Shown: positions 49,689 through 58,620, numbered from the stretch's first letter. The stretch is DNA of 64,000 nucleotides from JAGWBD01 sp965197455 (GCA_965197455.1 OZ240208.1:496001-560000), one strand, 5' to 3'. Numbers and translations: made by a program. The notes: generated by a model not told the origin, from the letters alone.

Positions 49689-50176
49689 AGCGTCGAATTC
49701 TGCTGTTGCACGGACCGAACCTGAACCTGCTGGGAGTGCGGCAGCCGGAAGTCTACGGGGACATGACCCTGGAGCAAATTAACGCGCTGGCAGAGCGCCA
49801 TGCGGCAGCGCATGGCGTGAGCCTGCAGACGCTGCAATCGAACCATGAAGGCGCGTTGATTGACTGCCTGCATGCGGCGCGCGGGGAAGTGGACGGCGTC
49901 GTCATCAATGCCGGAGCCCTGACCCACAGCTCACTGGCGCTGCGTGATGCCATCACTTCGGTTGGGCTGCCCGCCGTCGAGGTGCATCTGTCCAACGTGC
50001 ACGCCCGCGAGGAGTTTCGCCACAACTCAATGTTGCTCGGGGTGTGCGTCGGCATGGTCGGCGGCTTCGGCTGGCGTAGCTATCTGCTGGCCATTGATGC
50101 CATGCTGGGACACCTGGGCCTGCTGGATGAGTCACCTGGTTCTGTTGACCAGGGGAAAGGCAGGCAGATTTGGTGA
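49682..50176 (+). CDS. aroQ: 3-dehydroquinate dehydratase, type II
   Basis: 164 residues. RILLLHGPNLNLLGVRQPEVYG carries the catalytic Tyr and the lid Arg, NAGALTHSSLALRDAI binds substrate, and EVHLSNVHAREEFRHNS has the catalytic His. The C-terminus is about 18 residues longer than typical type II enzymes. With the neighbours it completes all six steps from DAHP to chorismate in one cluster. Confidence 0.95.
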   Translation: MLKRRILLLHGPNLNLLGVRQPEVYGDMTLEQINALAERHAAAHGVSLQTLQSNHEGALIDCLHAARGEVDGVVINAGALTHSSLALRDAITSVGLPAVEVHLSNVHAREEFRHNSMLLGVCVGMVGGFGWRSYLLAIDAMLGHLGLLDESPGSVDQGKGRQIW

Positions 50177-50247
50177 TTGCGCAAAGGAAATGCCCGTCCG
50201 GTTCGTCCAGACTGGGTAGTTGCCTGACAAGCAGCTGACGAGGGAAC

Positions 50248-51582
50248 ATGCCGGACAGCAACCAGGTTATCGAAATCTTCAGGCAGAATAGCCTGCGCTA
50301 CATCAATCTGTGGTTCGTCGACATTTCGGGCGGCGTCAAGAGCATCATCATCCCGGCGGAGCGCATCGAGGAAGTGCTTGAGCATGGCGTTCTCTTTGAT
50401 GGCTCATCGCTTGAAGGCGGCGCGCGCTCGGTAGAGAGCGAACTGCGGCTGATTCCGGACAGCAACACCTTCGCCATGCTTCCCTGGGATCGGCCGGAGG
50501 AACGTGTCGGACGCCTGATATGTCAGGTGCACACGCCCCAGGGCGAACCCTTTCCCGGTGATCCACGCCGTGCGCTGCAGGCCGCCCTGATGCAGGCGCG
50601 CAATATGGGGTTCAGTTTCCGAACAGGAATTGAACTGGAGTTCTTTCTCTTTAAGCTGGACGAGCAGGGTGGCGCACAGCCCGCCTGGCCGCACGACACG
50701 GTGAGCTACTTCGACCTCTCCACCAACTTCCGCCAGTCCATCCGGCGCAAGATGGTGGCGACGTTGACCGGCCTGGGGATGTCGGTCCTCTCTTCGCATC
50801 ATGAAATCGGTTCAGGGCAGCACGAGATTGACTTCGGCTATGACGAGGCGCTGACCACGGCTGACCAGGTGTTGACCGCGCGCGTGGCGCTCAAGTCAGT
50901 TGCCCAACACAATGACCTGCACTGCACCTTCATGCCGCGCCCGCGGCGGGACCTGCCTGGCTCCGGCATGCACACCCATCAAAGCCTGCATGCGATCGAC
51001 ACTGGTGAAAACCTGTTCAGCGACCCGGCCCATGAATACGGCCTGTCGGAGACCGGGCGCTGGTTCCTGGCCGGCCAGTTGCACCATGCGCGCGCCATGG
51101 TCGCGGTGCTGGCGCCCCTGGTGAATTCCTACAAACGTCTGGGGACAAGCATCGAGGCCCCGGTTTACGTGACCTGGGCGCACATCAATCGCGCGGCCCT
51201 CATTCGCGTTCCAGGTCTGATGCCAGGTGGAGGCACGCACACTCGCCTGGAGTTGCGTTGCCCGGATCCTTCCAGCAATCCTTACCTGGCAGCGGCGGTC
51301 ATGCTCGTTGCCGGTCTCGACGGCATTCGCCAAAAAATGTCCTTGCCCGATCCGCTTGAGGAAGACCTGCTGGGTCAGGATCGGGCGCGTCTACGTCGCA
51401 TGAAGGTATTGCCCGCCACGCTCGACGAAGCGCTCATCGCGCTGGAGTCCGACGAGACCATTCTGTCGGCACTGGGCCCCTACATCAGCAACAGCTTTCT
51501 CGCGTCGCGGCGCCAGGAAGTCGAGGACTTTAACCGGCAGGTGACGGACTGGGAGATGGAACGCTACTTCCACCGTTATTAA
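50248..51582 (+). CDS. glnA: Glutamine synthetase, type I
   Basis: 444 residues, 71 bp after aroQ and preceded by GAGGGAAC. N-terminal beta-grasp has INLWFVDISGGVKSI and FDGSSLEGGARSVESEL. The catalytic fold has GIELEFFLF, SGQHEIDFGY, GSGMHTHQSL, NSYKRLGTSIEAPVYVTWAHINR and LELRCPDPSSNPYLA. The short length and lack of an obvious adenylylation Tyr loop suggest the GSI-alpha group. It makes glutamine, which TrpG uses. Divergence at several canonical spots (PRPRRDLPGSGM) means a related gamma-glutamyl ligase cannot be fully excluded. Confidence 0.88.
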   Translation: MPDSNQVIEIFRQNSLRYINLWFVDISGGVKSIIIPAERIEEVLEHGVLFDGSSLEGGARSVESELRLIPDSNTFAMLPWDRPEERVGRLICQVHTPQGEPFPGDPRRALQAALMQARNMGFSFRTGIELEFFLFKLDEQGGAQPAWPHDTVSYFDLSTNFRQSIRRKMVATLTGLGMSVLSSHHEIGSGQHEIDFGYDEALTTADQVLTARVALKSVAQHNDLHCTFMPRPRRDLPGSGMHTHQSLHAIDTGENLFSDPAHEYGLSETGRWFLAGQLHHARAMVAVLAPLVNSYKRLGTSIEAPVYVTWAHINRAALIRVPGLMPGGGTHTRLELRCPDPSSNPYLAAAVMLVAGLDGIRQKMSLPDPLEEDLLGQDRARLRRMKVLPATLDEALIALESDETILSALGPYISNSFLASRRQEVEDFNRQVTDWEMERYFHRY

Positions 51583-51668
51583 CTTTCAGCTCACTGCCCG
51601 CGTGCGCTGCGCTCCCTGTGTAACTCCATGCAAGCAACGACACTGGTAGTGCCTGCTGCCGTGGATGC

Positions 51669-51697
51669 TTGAGAGCGGGCCGCTTGTGCGGTACCAT
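51669..51697 (+). promoter_or_regulatory. ricT operon promoter
   Basis: TTGAGA, 17 bp spacer, TACCAT. Start near 51704. The ATG at 51696 falls inside the -10 box and so cannot be the ricT start. Confidence 0.65.
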
Positions 51698-51728
51698 GTA
51701 CGTGGTGCATAAAAGCAGGACGGATCGC

Positions 51729-52655
51729 ATGCAGGCCACAAAAGAGAAGTCGGATACCGTCGCAGGGATCCGCTTTACCAAGGTGGGCAAGCTCTACCAC
51801 TTTGACCCCAGCGCCTTCCCGCAGCTTGGGGCAGGGGACTACGTCATCGTGGAAACCGTACGTGGCCGGCAAATGGGCCAGGTAATGGGCTTCACAGAAG
51901 CGGAGGGCAGGCGCGGCAAGCGCCACGCACCCATCCTGCGCCAGGCCACTTCGCGCGACATGGCGCTGCGGCAACACTGGGAAGCGCAGCAGAACGATGC
52001 GCTGCGCCTCTGCCGCGAAAAGGCAGCCGCCTTCGGCAATTTGCGCGAAGTGAAGTTTGTCGCGGCGCAATACAACTACGATGGCAGTCTGCTGACCTTT
52101 CTCTATGCGGCCGAGGACAAGGTCAACCCGGGTCAGCTGTGGAGCGCCCTGCAGCGTGAATTCAGCGCGACGGTGGAGATGCGCCAGATTGGCCCACGCG
52201 ACGTGGCCCGCCTGCTGGGCGGCTACGGCGCCTGTGGCGAACTGCGTTGCTGCAGCACCTTTCTCACAGATTTCAGTCCGATTTCGATCAAGATGGCCAA
52301 GGCCCAGGGGATATCGCTCAGCCCTTCGGAAATCACCGGGATGTGCGGGCGTCTGCGCTGTTGCCTGGTCTACGAATACGAGCAATATGCTGAGGCGCGC
52401 AAGCATCTGCCGCGACGCGGCAAGATGATGGGCACGCCCTGGGGCGAATGCAAGGTAATCGACGTGCATCCGCTGCAGGATGCGGTGACCGTCTACACGC
52501 CCGAGGGACGCAAACTGGTCAAACGTGAGGAGTTGGTGCCGCTGGCCGAACTACGGGCCCTGGCGCAGAAGTCGAAAGAGCCGTGCAACAAACATGGCGA
52601 CGAGCCCTGTGAATGTGGCAAGAAACCGGGTGAACGGAACAGCGATCAGGCTTGA
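51729..52655 (+). CDS. ricT: PSP1/RicT (YaaT) family protein
   Basis: 308 residues from ATG 51729 with AGGACGG upstream. PSP1 domain: FPQLGAGDYVIVETVRGRQMGQV, VKFVAAQYNYDGSLLTFLYAAE and RQIGPRDVARLLGGYGACGELRCC. Two CxxxxCC motifs (CGELRCC and CGRLRCC) supply the cysteines that bind Fe-S in B. subtilis RicAFT, a complex that tunes RNase Y mRNA processing. A C-terminal Cys-rich tail (KEPCNKHGDEPCECGKK) could bind another metal. Start of a six-gene plus-strand unit. Confidence 0.92.
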   Translation: MQATKEKSDTVAGIRFTKVGKLYHFDPSAFPQLGAGDYVIVETVRGRQMGQVMGFTEAEGRRGKRHAPILRQATSRDMALRQHWEAQQNDALRLCREKAAAFGNLREVKFVAAQYNYDGSLLTFLYAAEDKVNPGQLWSALQREFSATVEMRQIGPRDVARLLGGYGACGELRCCSTFLTDFSPISIKMAKAQGISLSPSEITGMCGRLRCCLVYEYEQYAEARKHLPRRGKMMGTPWGECKVIDVHPLQDAVTVYTPEGRKLVKREELVPLAELRALAQKSKEPCNKHGDEPCECGKKPGERNSDQA

Positions 52656-52668
52656 CAAGGAGCGCCTC

Positions 52669-53388
52669 GTGAGTGAAGACAGGCAGGAAAGCATCCAGCG
52701 CGTACTGGGGGTCTTCGCGCACCCTGACGACCCCGAGTTTTTCGCTGGAGCGACGTTCGCGCGCTGGGCGGCGGAAGGTGCGGAAATCACCTTTCTGATG
52801 GCCACCAGCGGCGACAAGGGCAGTTCCGATCCCGACATGACCCATGAACGCCTGGTGGAGATGCGCGAGGAAGAAGAGCGGAACGCGGCAGCGGCTCTGG
52901 GCGTGCGGGAAGTGGTTTTCCTGCGGCACGGTGATGGCGAACTGGCGCCTTCGCTGGCGCTACGGCGCGACATCGTGCGGGGGATTCGGCGCTTCAGGCC
53001 GGATGTCGTGGTCACCTGCGACCCACAGAACTGGTACGGCGAGAACCGCATCAATCACCCGGATCACCGCGCCATCGGCGAAGCCACGCTGGCGGCGGTG
53101 TTTCCCACCGCGCGTGACCGGCTGAACTTCCTTGAGATGGAACGGGACGAAGGGCTTTCGGCGCACAAGGCGCGCCTGGTTTACATCGCCGGCGCGGTCA
53201 ACCCGAACACTTACGTAGACGTGACCGACCACGTGGACACCCAGATTCGTTCCTTGCGCGAGCACAAGAGCCAGATCCGTGACATGGACTCGCTGGCGGA
53301 ACGCATTCGCTCGCGCCACATCGACCCGCGCGCGCCGGCTGGCGCAGCGCGCCTCATCGAGTCATTCTTCGTCGTCACCTTGCGTTGA
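52669..53388 (+). CDS. PIG-L/LmbE family deacetylase
   Basis: 239 residues from GTG 52669 behind AGGAG. Zn-site motif AHPDDPEF at the N-terminus and the third ligand in NHPDHRAIGEA. These enzymes remove acetyl from GlcNAc-linked compounds such as glycolipids, bacillithiol or mycothiol precursors. The substrate here is unknown. The C-terminus has KSQIRDMDSLAERIRSR, common in the group. Confidence 0.9.
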   Translation: MSEDRQESIQRVLGVFAHPDDPEFFAGATFARWAAEGAEITFLMATSGDKGSSDPDMTHERLVEMREEEERNAAAALGVREVVFLRHGDGELAPSLALRRDIVRGIRRFRPDVVVTCDPQNWYGENRINHPDHRAIGEATLAAVFPTARDRLNFLEMERDEGLSAHKARLVYIAGAVNPNTYVDVTDHVDTQIRSLREHKSQIRDMDSLAERIRSRHIDPRAPAGAARLIESFFVVTLR

Positions 53389-53416
53389 GCGGGGTGTTCG
53401 GCCCAGGCGGCGGGTG

Positions 53417-54076
53417 ATGCCGTCGAGAGCGGCGTTGCGCTGGCTGGAGGCGCGCGGCTGGCTGGTACTTGCCGGCAGCGCGGCCGGCAGCGAAGCCATT
53501 CGGGCGCGGGCGCTGGCGGTCGCCGCGGCGGATGGCGGGATCGCCGTCCTGGCCTGCGCCGGTGAAAACGAGGCAGTGGAGCAGTTGCTGAACGAATTTG
53601 AAGACTTGGGCGCGCAGTCCGGCTACATCGTGGACGCATTTGTCGAGGATGACTATACCTTGCGCGCGCGGCTCGCGGAGGCCGGTATTGTGGTTGTGGG
53701 CGCTGAATCGAACGCCGCCCTGGTGCATGATGCCTTGGCGGGCGCGATCAGCGAAGGAATCCGCAGGGCCTGGCAACAGGGGGCGCTGGTTCTGCTGGAG
53801 GGGCCAGGCGCGATGAACGCAGGCGCCTGGGTCCTGTTTGGGAATGACAGCCGCGCCTGCGGTCTGGCGTGGTTGCCGGGGACGTTGATTCTGCCGGGCG
53901 CTGCCGAGGTTGGTACCAGTGCTGAAGCGCGCGATCTGTTGAGCGATGAGCCGCAGGCTGTGGCGCTGGGTATCGGGCCGCAATCTGCGCTGGCGCTGGG
54001 GCCGGATGGCGAACTGGAAGTCTGGGGCGAACCCCAGGTCAGCATCGTGCTGGGCGCTGCCTGGCAGGTCAGTTAG
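53417..54076 (+). CDS. Unrecognised protein, possibly cyanophycinase/peptidase S51-like
   Basis: 219 residues from ATG 53417. Alternating beta strands and helices: GWLVLAGSAAGS, GIAVLACAGENEAVEQLL, LGAQSGYIVDAFVEDDYTL, GIVVVGAESNAALVHDAL and ALVLLEGPGAMNAGAWVLF. This resembles the type 1 amidotransferase/peptidase S51 fold, but no certain nucleophile was identified. Not recognised beyond that. It lies between the PIG-L gene and purA, 18 bp from purA. Confidence 0.6.
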   Translation: MPSRAALRWLEARGWLVLAGSAAGSEAIRARALAVAAADGGIAVLACAGENEAVEQLLNEFEDLGAQSGYIVDAFVEDDYTLRARLAEAGIVVVGAESNAALVHDALAGAISEGIRRAWQQGALVLLEGPGAMNAGAWVLFGNDSRACGLAWLPGTLILPGAAEVGTSAEARDLLSDEPQAVALGIGPQSALALGPDGELEVWGEPQVSIVLGAAWQVS

Positions 54077-54094
54077 GAGACTGAAGATGCGACA

Positions 54095-55393
54095 ATGCCG
54101 GTGAGCATCATCATCGGGGCGCAGTGGGGCGACGAAGGCAAGGGGCGCGTGGCGGATGTGCTGGGCGCGCAGGCCGATGTGGTCGCGCGCTACGCCGGTG
54201 GCGACAACGCCGGCCATACGATTGCTGTTGGCGACGAGGTCTTCAAACTGCATCTGGTGCCCTCCGGCGTTTTGCACGAGAGCGTCAGCTGCGTGCTGGG
54301 CAATGGCATGGTCATCAACCCGGTCAACCTGCTGGCCGAAATGGACGCGCTCACTGCGCGTGGCGTGAAGATCACGCCGGAGCGTTTTCTCATCAGCACG
54401 CGCGCGCACATCATCACGCCGGCCCACATTGCGCTGGATCGCGCCAGCGAGCGGGCCCTGGGCGAGCAGGCCATTGGCACCACCCTGCGCGGCATCGGGC
54501 CGGCCTATCTCGACAAGACCGGTCGGCGCGGCATTCGCGCGGGCCTGATGCACAGCGAAGAGGACTTCGCGGACGCCGTCCATGAGACGATCGAGCGCGC
54601 CAACGAAGCGCTGGCCCGCGCCGGCGACAGTCCGCTTGACGCACAGGCCACGGCGCTGGAGTGGATTGACGCAGCTCAGCGACTGAAACCCTACATTCAG
54701 GACACGTCGCGCTATATCAACCGGCGACTGCAGGAGGGCGCGCGCGTCGTGTGCGAAGGCGCCCAGGGCACGATGCTGGATGTGGATCACGGGGACTATC
54801 CCTTTGTGACCAGTTCCTCGCCGGTGGCCGGTGGCGCGCTGGTTGGATTAGGCTTCGGGCCGCTACATGTGGACCGGGTTGTAGGCGTGACCAAATGTTT
54901 CTCCACGCGGGTGGGCGCGGGGCCCATGCCGACCGAACTGGACGGCGAACTGGCGCAGCGCTTGCGCGGCACGGGCGCAAATTTCTGGGACGAATTTGGC
55001 ACCACCACCGGGCGCAGCCGGCGCTGTGGCTGGATGGATATGGTGATCCTGCGTCACGCAGCGCAGGTGAGCGGTTTCACCGAGCTATTCCTGACCAAGC
55101 TGGATGTACTCAGCGGCCTGGAAGAGCTGAAGATTGCGGTCGCCTGGGAGCTGGATGGCGAGCGGCTTTGCTATCCGCCAGGCACCATGGCGGAAATGGA
55201 GCGCGCCACGACAGTTTACGAAACCCTGCCTGGTTGGGATGCCGACCTTTCGGCCATGCGCTGCCAGCAGGAGCTGCCGGACGCAGCCCGGCGTTACGTG
55301 CGCCGCATCGGCGAGCTTTGTGATACGCCCGTGCGCACAGTGGGCGTGGGGCCGGAGCGTGAGCAGCAGATTCGGCTGGACGCGGCGCTGTGA
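54095..55393 (+). CDS. purA: Adenylosuccinate synthetase
   Basis: 432 residues. GTP-dependent first step from IMP to AMP. IIIGAQWGDEGKGRVAD (catalytic Asp; the usual GKGK reads GKGR), GGDNAGHTI with catalytic His, TTLRGIGPAYLDK, EGAQGTMLDVDHGDYPFVTSS, and the GTP-site FLTKLDVLSGLEELK. Complete and of normal length. Confidence 0.96.
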   Translation: MPVSIIIGAQWGDEGKGRVADVLGAQADVVARYAGGDNAGHTIAVGDEVFKLHLVPSGVLHESVSCVLGNGMVINPVNLLAEMDALTARGVKITPERFLISTRAHIITPAHIALDRASERALGEQAIGTTLRGIGPAYLDKTGRRGIRAGLMHSEEDFADAVHETIERANEALARAGDSPLDAQATALEWIDAAQRLKPYIQDTSRYINRRLQEGARVVCEGAQGTMLDVDHGDYPFVTSSSPVAGGALVGLGFGPLHVDRVVGVTKCFSTRVGAGPMPTELDGELAQRLRGTGANFWDEFGTTTGRSRRCGWMDMVILRHAAQVSGFTELFLTKLDVLSGLEELKIAVAWELDGERLCYPPGTMAEMERATTVYETLPGWDADLSAMRCQQELPDAARRYVRRIGELCDTPVRTVGVGPEREQQIRLDAAL

Positions 55394-55398
55394 CAGAC

Positions 55399-55427
55399 TT
55401 GTCAGTCGCAGGCCGGTACGCTACACT
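55399..55427 (+). promoter_or_regulatory. Promoter of the small membrane protein-rqcH unit
   Basis: TTGTCA, 17 bp spacer, TACACT. Start near 55434. A small hairpin TGACA-GACT-TGTCA overlaps the -35. Confidence 0.6.
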
Positions 55428-55466
55428 CGCAGGGTTGTTGAGCAGGTTGGTGCAGGGGGTTCCGCG

Positions 55467-55757
55467 GTGAAAAGACTGGCGCTGTTGTCCGCTCTGGTGT
55501 TGCTGCTGCTGGCTGGCGGGGGCGTGACGAGACTGCTTCTGGGCGGCGGCCTGGACGGCTTCTTCATCGTGCAAACCACGGCGCCCGATTCTTCCGTGAT
55601 GACGGCTGCCCCGTGGCAGACCGAACAGTTGATGATGATGATCGGCTTCCTGCTCGTCAACCTGCTGGGCATGGGCGTCACGATCGGCATCGTGCTCTGG
55701 TTGCTGCACCGGGGCGTTAAACGGGCTGCTGCGGCCGGAGCCCAATCCGGCAACTGA
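55467..55757 (+). CDS. Small membrane protein with two hydrophobic segments
   Basis: 96 residues from GTG 55467 with AGGGGG upstream. First segment LALLSALVLLLLAGGGVTRLL, then an outside loop of about 30 residues (IVQTTAPDSSVMTAAPWQTE), then LMMMIGFLLVNLLGMGVTIG and a basic C-terminus. Not recognised. The own promoter and proximity (26 bp) to rqcH support a real gene. Confidence 0.6.
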   Translation: MKRLALLSALVLLLLAGGGVTRLLLGGGLDGFFIVQTTAPDSSVMTAAPWQTEQLMMMIGFLLVNLLGMGVTIGIVLWLLHRGVKRAAAAGAQSGN

Positions 55758-55783
55758 CTCCGCGCCGCCCCTCGTGCTGGCGC

Positions 55784-57502
55784 ATGTATCTCGACTTTTT
55801 CACCCTCTCCGCTCTGGTTGAAGAGCTTCAGACACAACTCGTCGGCGGGCGCATCCAGGATGTGCTGGATGTTGACGAGACTGGCCTCGGCCTGGAGATC
55901 TACGCGCAACGCAAACGCCACTGGCTCTACCTGAGCGCGGACAATCAGGTGCCACGTTTGCATCTGCTGCCGGAGCGGCTGCGGCGTGGCATTGAGCGTC
56001 CCCTGCCCATCGGCTTGCTGCTGCGAAGCTATGTGGAAGGCGGCCGGCTGCTGCAGATATCCCAGCCGCCGTGGGAGCGGGTGGTGCAGTTCGACGTGAT
56101 CGGCCCCGAGGGTGAAGTCCAGATCATCGTGGAGCCGATGGAGCGGCGCAGCAACGTCCTGTTGCTGCAGAACGGCGTGATTCTGGAGTGCGTGCGACGG
56201 ATTCACGCCAACGAAAATCGCATGCGCACCAGTCTGCCCTCCCACCCCTACCAGGCGCCGCCACCCCAGCGCGGTCGCCACGATCCCCTGCAGCTGGGCG
56301 TGGACGACCTGCGCGCGATGCTCGAGCAGAACGAGGACCCAAAGCGGCGCACCCATCAGCTGCTGAGCGGCAGGTTGCTGGGCGTGAGCCCCTTGCTGGC
56401 GCGGGAGGCGGTGTATCGCAGCGGCGCGGCAGTGACCCAGCGCGCGCTGGATGCGAGTGCGGAGGCCTTGTGGCCGGCGTTGCGCTCCATCCTCGAACCG
56501 CTTGCAGTCCGCGACTGGCAGCCGGGTTTGGCCGGAGAAGAGGCGCAGCCGGCAGCCTTCAGCGTCTATCCGTTACAGAGCCTGCCGGACTGGCGGCCAA
56601 CTGCCTCCATCAACGAGGCGCTGGTCACCTGGTACGGCGCGGTCACCGGCACGGACGCCTACCATGCGGCAAAACAGCCGGTCGCGCAGGCGCTGCGTGA
56701 AGCGCGCGCCCGTCTGGAAGCGCGGCGGACTGCGCTGCAGCGGTCGCTGACGGACGAGCGTGAGCGCGAAAGTTTGCGGCAGAGCGGTGAATTGCTGCTG
56801 GCTTACCAGTATTCCATGACGCCTGGCCAAAGCGAGCTGCGTGCGCAGTATGAGGTGGAAGGGCCCGAGCTGATCATCCCGCTCGAACCCGGGTTGTCGC
56901 CGCTGGAAAACGCGCAGCGCTACTTCACCCGCTACGAGAAGGCCAAACGCGCGCTGCAGGACGTGCCGCGCCTCTTGCGCCAGACGAAGCGACAACTGCA
57001 GGCGCTGGCGCAGCTGGATTGCGACCTCGAGCTGGCGAGCAGCTGGCCGGACATCAACGAGGTGCAAGCCTTGCTGCAGGCACAGGGCCTGTGGCGCGGC
57101 GGACGCAGCGTGCGGCCGGGTGGGCAACGCAGCGCGGCGCTGCGCCTGGTGACGCCGGAGGGCTTCGTGATCCGGGTGGGGCGCAACAGCCGTCAGAATG
57201 AACAGGTCACCTTCGAGCGCAGCTCAGGCGCGGATCTGTGGCTGCACGCACGCGGCTTGCCAGGCGCGCATGTGATCGTCAGGGAGGATGGCCGGCCTGT
57301 TCCGGAAACTGTGATTGAGCAGGCGGCAGCGCTGGCGGCCTGGTTCTGTCCGGCGCGGGCTGAGAACAGGGTGTCGGTGGACGTGACCCTGCGGCGCCAT
57401 GTGCGGCGCATCCGCGGCGCCAGCCAGGGAATGGTCAGCTATCGCAACGAACGAACGCTGGTGGTGCGCCCGCAATCACCGGACGCATTCGCGCGTCAGT
57501 GA
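55784..57502 (+). CDS. rqcH: NFACT family protein (RqcH/Rqc2; fibronectin-binding-like)
   Basis: 572 residues. The NFACT-N domain starts MYLDFFTLSALVEELQTQLVGGRIQDV. Helix-hairpin-helix region at about 190-215 (LSGRLLGVSPLLAREAVY), coiled-coil middle at about 290-330 and 370-400, and the NFACT-R domain near the end with SGADLWLHARGLPGAHVIV. It recruits tRNA to stalled 50S subunits and adds C-terminal Ala tails in bacterial ribosome quality control. The conserved DR pair of the N domain appears as WERVVQF (Glu-Arg). Tail-to-tail overlap with the second pfk gene. Confidence 0.9.
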   Translation: MYLDFFTLSALVEELQTQLVGGRIQDVLDVDETGLGLEIYAQRKRHWLYLSADNQVPRLHLLPERLRRGIERPLPIGLLLRSYVEGGRLLQISQPPWERVVQFDVIGPEGEVQIIVEPMERRSNVLLLQNGVILECVRRIHANENRMRTSLPSHPYQAPPPQRGRHDPLQLGVDDLRAMLEQNEDPKRRTHQLLSGRLLGVSPLLAREAVYRSGAAVTQRALDASAEALWPALRSILEPLAVRDWQPGLAGEEAQPAAFSVYPLQSLPDWRPTASINEALVTWYGAVTGTDAYHAAKQPVAQALREARARLEARRTALQRSLTDERERESLRQSGELLLAYQYSMTPGQSELRAQYEVEGPELIIPLEPGLSPLENAQRYFTRYEKAKRALQDVPRLLRQTKRQLQALAQLDCDLELASSWPDINEVQALLQAQGLWRGGRSVRPGGQRSAALRLVTPEGFVIRVGRNSRQNEQVTFERSSGADLWLHARGLPGAHVIVREDGRPVPETVIEQAAALAAWFCPARAENRVSVDVTLRRHVRRIRGASQGMVSYRNERTLVVRPQSPDAFARQ

Positions 57503-58620
57503 TCGCCCAGGCAAATCTCCAGCGCACGCGCCGTATCCAGCCAGCGATGATCGAGCGGGACGGTCTTGCGCTTGCCAATGACGTCTTGCAGCGGCACGGC
57601 TTCCGTACCGCCGTTGCGCGAGGCAATCATGACGCCGGACACACCGGCGTGGATGTAGTCGGCGCAGGCAGTGCCCAGCTGGGTCGCCAGCAGGCGATCG
57701 GCCGCAGTGGGCGCGCCGCCGCGCTGCACATGTCCGAGCGTGGTCACGCGGGTTTCCAGGCGCGTCATCTCTTCCAGCTGACGTGTGAGCTCATGCGTAA
57801 TGTCCGCGTGCTCGGCACGGAGCGCGCGCAATTTCTTTTTCAGGCGCTTGCGCGTCGACTTGTCGTCGGCTTCACTGATCCCTGTCTTAAGTTTCTCAAA
57901 CTGATCACCCAGCTCCGCAGAAAAGGCACCTTCGGAGAGCGACACGATGCTGAAGTGCTTGCCGCCCTGGCTGCGGCGCATGATTGAATCCGCCACGACT
58001 TCGATGTCGTAGGGGATTTCGGGGATGAGGATGACGTCGGCGCCGCCGGCCAGGCCGGCACCCAGGGCCAGCCAGCCGGTGTTGTGACCCATGACCTCCA
58101 CGATGATGATGCGGTGGTGGCTGTGCGCGGTGCTGTGCAGCCGGTCGATGGCTTCCGTGGCAATGGAAAGCGCCGTGTCGTAGCCGAAAGTGACATCCGT
58201 GCCATAAACGTCGTTGTCAATGGTCTTGGGCAGGGTCACGATATTGAGGCCCTTTTCAGCCAGGCGCCAGGCATTGCGCATGGTGCCGCCGCCGCCGATA
58301 CAGACCAGGGCATCAAGGTGATGCTGCTGGTAAGTGTCCAGCATGGCATCAGTCATGTCCATGATCTTGTCGCCGACGGGCATTTTGTGAGGCTTGTCGC
58401 GGCTGGTGCCGAGGATGGTGCCACCCACGGTCAGGATGCCCGAGAGCGCGCCGGCATGCAGGTCGACGGTGCGGTTCTGCATCAGGCCGCGAAAGCCCTG
58501 ACTAAAGCCGATGACGCGCATGTCGTACTTGCTGATGGCGGTCTTGCCCAGTGCGCGGATGGCAGCGTTCAGTCCTGGACTGTCGCCCCCTGCGGTCAAA
58601 ACGCCGATTGACTGCGACAT
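57496..58620 (-). CDS. 6-phosphofructokinase-like protein (second paralogue, altered motif)
   Basis: 374 residues. VLTAGGDSPGLNAAIRALGK at the N-terminus and PKTIDNDVYGTDVTFGYDTA (131-150) with the catalytic base are normal. The GGDGT motif of the family is GGGGT here (109-113), so Gly111 replaces the Mg-binding Asp (Asp103 in E. coli). Later segments VMGHNTGWLALGAGLAGGAD, LIPEIPYDIEV and TTLGHVQRGGAPTAADRL are well kept, so the gene is under constraint. It may be a variant kinase, a PPi/other donor enzyme or a regulatory subunit. No recent duplication of the 4467 gene is evident. Confidence 0.88.
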   Translation of the reverse strand: MSQSIGVLTAGGDSPGLNAAIRALGKTAISKYDMRVIGFSQGFRGLMQNRTVDLHAGALSGILTVGGTILGTSRDKPHKMPVGDKIMDMTDAMLDTYQQHHLDALVCIGGGGTMRNAWRLAEKGLNIVTLPKTIDNDVYGTDVTFGYDTALSIATEAIDRLHSTAHSHHRIIIVEVMGHNTGWLALGAGLAGGADVILIPEIPYDIEVVADSIMRRSQGGKHFSIVSLSEGAFSAELGDQFEKLKTGISEADDKSTRKRLKKKLRALRAEHADITHELTRQLEEMTRLETRVTTLGHVQRGGAPTAADRLLATQLGTACADYIHAGVSGVMIASRNGGTEAVPLQDVIGKRKTVPLDHRWLDTARALEICLGDH

